In this document: positions 59,618 to 64,000 of the stretch, piece by piece
Layout of the letters: the number at the start of each line of letters is the position of its first letter
Position numbering within the stretch: the stretch's first letter is position 1
NCBI RefSeq assembly: GCF_932526225.1
Contig: NC_064043.1
Coordinates: 7,245,501-7,309,500 of the forward strand
DNA: 64,000 nt
Direction of reading: 5' to 3'
Source of the DNA: Nematostella vectensis
Lineage: Eukaryota > Cnidaria > Anthozoa > Actiniaria > Edwardsiidae
Made by a program: the position numbers and the translations under genes
Notes under the pieces: model-generated
The model's database searches: none
The model's input: only the letters and a program-made list of their open reading frames with translations
What the model was told of the DNA's origin: nothing

Positions 59618-61453
59618 TCTTTCATTGGAAAATGATTTTTTATTGTGTAATATGATATCAAGCAAGTGAATTCAAGCGAGCAACTGAAATATTCCAATAT
59701 TGTATATATCGTTATAGATAATTGTTAATTAAAAATCATTTGTTAGACTTCAATTCTTCTACTTGTTATTGTAATTATTTATTTATTTTTGTTGTTTTTG
59801 TTGTTGTTGTTGTTGTTAAACCTTTCTAATAAATGTTATTTTAAGAGGACCACTACCTGCTTTGAGGAAAGCAATTCAACGCAGCATATTGCTTAGTGCC
59901 TGGATCTTTAATATAAAAGAAAACGTCCCTTTCTTTGATAAAGATGAAAACAACAAAGATCCTTAGCTTTGTGCTCCCGAATCAAACGGTTTTTATTAGT
60001 ATAGCTGGAATAGCACAAGAATACAATATCCCCAAAACAGGGATCCGAGTACTGCAAACTGTATTGTACTCGCCTGAAAATAAGGCTATAGTTTTAGCCA
60101 ATAAATCTTCCATTTGAATTAAGAAATCAATAGTTTTTGCACCCTTTTTATTCTATCTGTACTGAACCTTCCATATACCTTCTTTCTATTCGACACTTTC
60201 GGGAAAAAAACGCCCTGCGCACTTCACTATTTCTGTGTATGGGTCGATGTCTGTTCCACTGGCACAAATGTTGTCGTGAAATTTGTGAGAACGAAACCTT
60301 TTGCTGATTCTCCGAATAGCCTAAAGTACAAATAGAGGATCGAGAGGGGTTTCCAGAGAAATGCTAAAAATGCCCCGTCTTGTTGTAAGACAAGCATAGA
60401 CCCCTTTCGCCTTGGTTTTTCGTTATATGTTCTCCAAGTAAGGATTTTCCCGAATTTTATTGTTCACTTTAATTTTACTATAATCATTTTTAACTTTTTT
60501 TTGTTTTTGTTTGGTTTTTTACCTACAGGTAGATAAAATCAATAAACTTATACTTTATGAGTATTTTGCTACCTTTTGAAGTAGGCGATGATTTGATATT
60601 AAAAAATATATATTTAAAATATATATATATATATCTTTGCTTTTTCTACGTACCTCATCTAAAACCTTGGATATTCCTTGTTTTGTTAGTTGTTAGGGTA
60701 GATATGCTTTCACTGTTTGTTGCTCACTGCTGCTCTTCACAATTAAAAGTATGTATCCTTTTTTCCCTTGGATTTCTTACAGCTTTAAATATACAGCGGA
60801 AATGACCTTACTCTCAAGCACGAATCATTATCGTTACACTAAAACATCGATTTACACGTGCAATCACGAAAGGCAGTGTAGAGCATTCGTTAATGGCCTG
60901 GCGTGCAGAATTTCTCAGGACCATTACCAAGTTGTGCAACCCTTAGGCAGTCAGCTTTCTTGAAGAGCATTTGTTCCCTAACTTTTCTTTTTACGGGTTT
61001 GCGGTGGACAATTATGAGTCATGTTTTGAGTGCACTGTTGAAGTATTGCCTCCAATTAAGAGCAACGCCCCTATATAACGTGTAATATCTAAAAGAAATC
61101 AAATATGAATGCTTTGTCGAAATAATAGTAAATTCCATCTTTAATCTCAAATAATAGGCCCTACCGGTAATATTACGCGAACCCCCTCGAGGCCTGGAAA
61201 ATGTATTGAGATTGAAAGTATCATCAGACGCAATTTAAGTAATCTTTTGTTCTTCCATGATCAGGCGAGCCCTAATGTGAGTGTTATGAATAATGACGCT
61301 TCTTTTGCCTTTCTCTCAGTTTAGGGAGGGGAGGGGGGAGTAGGGGGTATGTGCACTATCCTTATTGAAGGATCGTCAAATGTTGATACCATCCTTTTCA
61401 CAAAAACCTGGCTATACGCCTCCCTTAATATTGGTTTGTCTGGAATATCAGGG

Positions 61454-61608
61454 TCGTAGCAGGGGTTGGGGCACTGAGGGCATGTGCCCCCCAACATTTT
61501 CAAAAATTATATGGAAATGACCAGTAGGGGCGTGGCTGTGCCCCCCATTGTTTTCTCAATGTTTCTGTATCGTGCCCCCCCCCCCTAATAATTCGAGGCC
61601 TGCTACGG
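61454..61608. mobile_element. Inverted-repeat element with GTGCCCCCC motifs
   Basis: TCGTAGCAGG at 61454-61463 pairs with CCTGCTACGG at 61599-61608 (one mismatch). The interior carries GGGGCAC and three GTGCCCCCC blocks. MITE-like, without coding potential or clear target duplication. Confidence 0.55.
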
Positions 61609-62389
61609 CTTTGAATATAGAATAGCGTTATGTACTCTTTCATAAGCTCCGCAGCCATTATTTTTTTTAAGTTGTAGTAAAAGCGAAGGAGGACAGTCTG
61701 TTAAAAGCCCTTTGTAACGCATTGGTATAAATATATGAGAAAATAGTAAACATTGATCCTACATGCATAGCGTGCTTGCTATCGACATTAGATAACTTCA
61801 CACATTACAATGAAATGTCATGGATATAATACTATTCCGTAGGAAATGCCCTTTCAAATGCAGATGACTTCATGTCGTATGCCACCTAAATGAAGGCTAT
61901 ATGCAGGCGTTTCCGAAACAGCTTTTAATGATGAATGTCTGTTCCAAAAAGTAAGGTATACTTGGGGATCTAATGGAGTAAATGAGGGTAGGGATATCTA
62001 CACCAATAGGACAGAACAAAAAAATGGCAAGTTTTCCCAAAATAAGGTCTGGTTAACTTCGGTAAGCTTGAATTTTATGTTATGTAAACCAACATATCAA
62101 AAAATGTTTTTTTCTAATGGATTCGTCTTAGAGATATGAGGCTTGAAGTGCAATTTTCAATTGTTCAAAGTATGAATTCTCCTCGTTTTTAGGGAGAAGT
62201 CGAGCTCTGGTCAGAAATTAAGCCAAATTTGCTCGCTAATATCTTAATTTCATATCTTCTTAATTTCTTTAAAATTTGGAATTAAGCTTTTTGTCAGAGG
62301 AACTCCTTGTATGCGGCCGAATTTTGAGCTAATATATTGAGAATTGGAAAATTTCATGCCACTTTTTTGCTCTGTCCACTAATAGCACT
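61609..62389. other. Intergenic, no gene seen
   Basis: Nothing recognised. Confidence 0.4.
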
Positions 62390-62938
62390 AGCCTGCCCTC
62401 CCCTGGCATCTCGTTCTGTGTTGTATCTAGCATCCGTACCATCCCCTCCCCTGGCATCTCGTTCTGTGTTGTATCTAGCATCCATACCATCCCCTCCCCT
62501 GGCATCTCGTTCTGTGTTGTATCTAGCATCCATACCATCCCCTCCCCTGGCATCTCGTTCTGTGTTGTATCTAGCATCCATACCATCCCCTCCCCTGGCA
62601 TCTCGTTCTGTGTTGTATCTAGCATCCATACCATCCCCTCCCCTGGCATCTCGTTCTGTGTTGTATCTAGCATCCATACCATCCCCTCCCCTGGCATCTC
62701 GTTCTGTGTTGTATCTAGCATCCATACCATCCCCTCCCCTGGCATCTCGTTCTGTGTTGTATCTAGCATCCATACCATCCCCTCCCCTTGGCATCTCGTT
62801 CTGTGTTGTATCTAGCATCCATACCATCCCCTCCCCTGGCATCTCGTTCTGTGTTGTATCTAGCATCCATACCATCCCCTCCCCTGGCATCTCGTTCTGT
62901 GTTGTATCTAGCATCCATACCATCCCCTCCCCTGGCAT
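62390..62938. repeat. 48-bp tandem repeat, about 11 units
   Basis: Units CCCCTCCCCTGGCATCTCGT with TCTGTGTTGTATCTAGCATC and CATACCAT repeat almost without change. As 48 is divisible by three, frames stay open on both strands; the minus strand reads a 16-residue unit MVWMLDTTQNEMPGEG. One unit has an extra T near 62789, breaking frame, and no splice or promoter signal accompanies the array. Non-coding minisatellite is favoured. Confidence 0.95.
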
Positions 62939-64000
62939 TTAAGACTATGTCGTATCTATTTCATTTTAGCGAATCGAGTCATTTTCTCTTTTCCTAAGAT
63001 GTTGAGCTTCCGAGTTCTTCCAAAGACTGCTTAATCACTTTGCCAAGTTTCTGCGTGCTCCTTATCTACATCCACTAATTGATTACGAATTTTGAGACTT
63101 AAAGGCCAGGCTGAATTCAAGCAGGTTTTTTTTTTAATTTTCAATCCTTATCAAACTTAATTTTAAACTGTTTTCGTAAGTATACAAGGAGGCCCTCGGG
63201 GAAATCACTATAAACGCGCCTCTTGCTAAATCAATACTGCACGGGGAATAAAAACGATTTTTTTTTAACAAATTTAATAGCGTAAAAATATTCGGCAGGG
63301 GGGATAAGGCACGGATATTCCTTTTTTTTTGGAAGTGTTATGATTCCGTTTCTTCTTTTTTTTAGTTTCTGAAAGCTACAAATGTTATTTTGCTCAACTT
63401 AGGCTATTTTTATTTCTTTTTTTTGGTCAATATACTTCTAATATGATAATTGATATAAACACTATTTTCTTGTAGAGAAAGAAAATGACAAACTTACGTT
63501 CCTCGTATTGCCTGCCTGTACGCATGCGTAATGTACCCTGTTATTTAATATGCTTTAAGGACGACAGATCTAACATCCATCTAACAACTTGTCGCTGCCT
63601 TCCCTTAAGCGTAGTTAAATGTTTGGGTTTTAAAAAGTTCTTGAGAGAATAATCGTTTCTTGGCTGTGCAAATAAAAACAAATAGTATCCCCTTGAGTGT
63701 CCTTGTTTTTTTCTGGCGCAAATAGCACACTCAAAGTGCATGTTTGTATACCGCGTTTTTTAAACTACCAAATAGCGGCACTCTTTTACAATTTTCGCCC
63801 TCCAGAAACCAATAGCTTTACGTTTGACAATTAAAATTCAGTTGTACACGCGAAAATAAAAAAAAAATATTAATCAAAGAGAAGCCGAAGCCTTTTTTTG
63901 TGGTATTCTAGTGAGTAATGAGTAAAAAGCCTCACACCATATTTTTGCTTTCCTGAGAACATAACATAGCCACACATCTCGCAGAATTTATATTTCAATT
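62939..64000. other. Intergenic, no gene seen
   Basis: AT-rich with several short T runs; nothing recognised to the window edge. Confidence 0.4.

Larger units (their letters stand above)
55192..61453. other. Intergenic, one weak exon candidate
   Basis: Mostly featureless AT-rich DNA. At 59223-59405 plus, a frame ending in TAG has protein-like composition and is preceded by a T-rich tract and CAAATTGACAG, a possible acceptor; AATAAA occurs at 59828. It could be a last exon but no family is recognised. Confidence 0.3.

Noticed and set aside
62329-62938. Long ORFs on both strands over the 48-bp repeat
   Set aside because: Low-complexity array with a frame-breaking insertion and no start, splice or promoter context.

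Overview
This window looks like nuclear DNA of an animal, most likely an anthozoan cnidarian (sea anemone or coral type). It is AT-rich, has no operons or ribosome-binding sites, and carries spliced genes with GT-AG introns. It also holds a class A GPCR of neuropeptide-receptor type, small secreted cysteine-rich proteins, a non-LTR retrotransposon tail with animal-type RT C-terminus motifs, many short inverted-repeat elements and long minisatellites. Species cannot be fixed from the sequence alone.

Only three genes are well supported. (1) 11454-11720, minus: an 88-residue secreted protein with eight cysteines. (2) 43382-43795, plus: a 137-residue secreted precursor with the same eight-cysteine spacing framework, followed by a basic tail that could release a C-terminally amidated peptide; a plausible TATA box and untranslated first exon lie at 41790-41905. 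In both genes the ATG is the first codon after a splice acceptor, so they look like diverged paralogues. (3) 48360-50106, minus: a two-exon, 383-residue rhodopsin-family GPCR whose intron splits the Arg codon of the DRY motif. The exon-1 end plus its splice donor is duplicated inside the intron.

The rest is repeat-rich intergenic DNA. 1-4000: a foldback element, a MITE family (2471-3422) also found at 37965 and 51136, and a 124-bp dispersed repeat also found at 24629. 4-11 kb and 13-24 kb: almost empty. 25.5 kb: a long near-perfect hairpin. 29-31 kb: a 5'-truncated LINE with a target duplication and a hAT-like MITE with an 8-9 bp duplication. 32-37 kb: a 79-bp triplication, a tRNA-like Pol III element, a 31-bp minisatellite of 1.1 kb with higher-order structure, 43-bp and 63-bp tandem repeats, and a foldback. 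46-47 kb: a 35-bp satellite that keeps all three minus frames open. 50.6-51.1 kb: a 23-bp repeat. 53-55 kb: foldbacks and a duplicated segment. 62.4-62.9 kb: a 48-bp repeat.

The genes share no visible pathway. The two secreted peptides and the peptide-receptor-like GPCR are all signalling or secretory in character, but linking them as ligand and receptor would be speculation.
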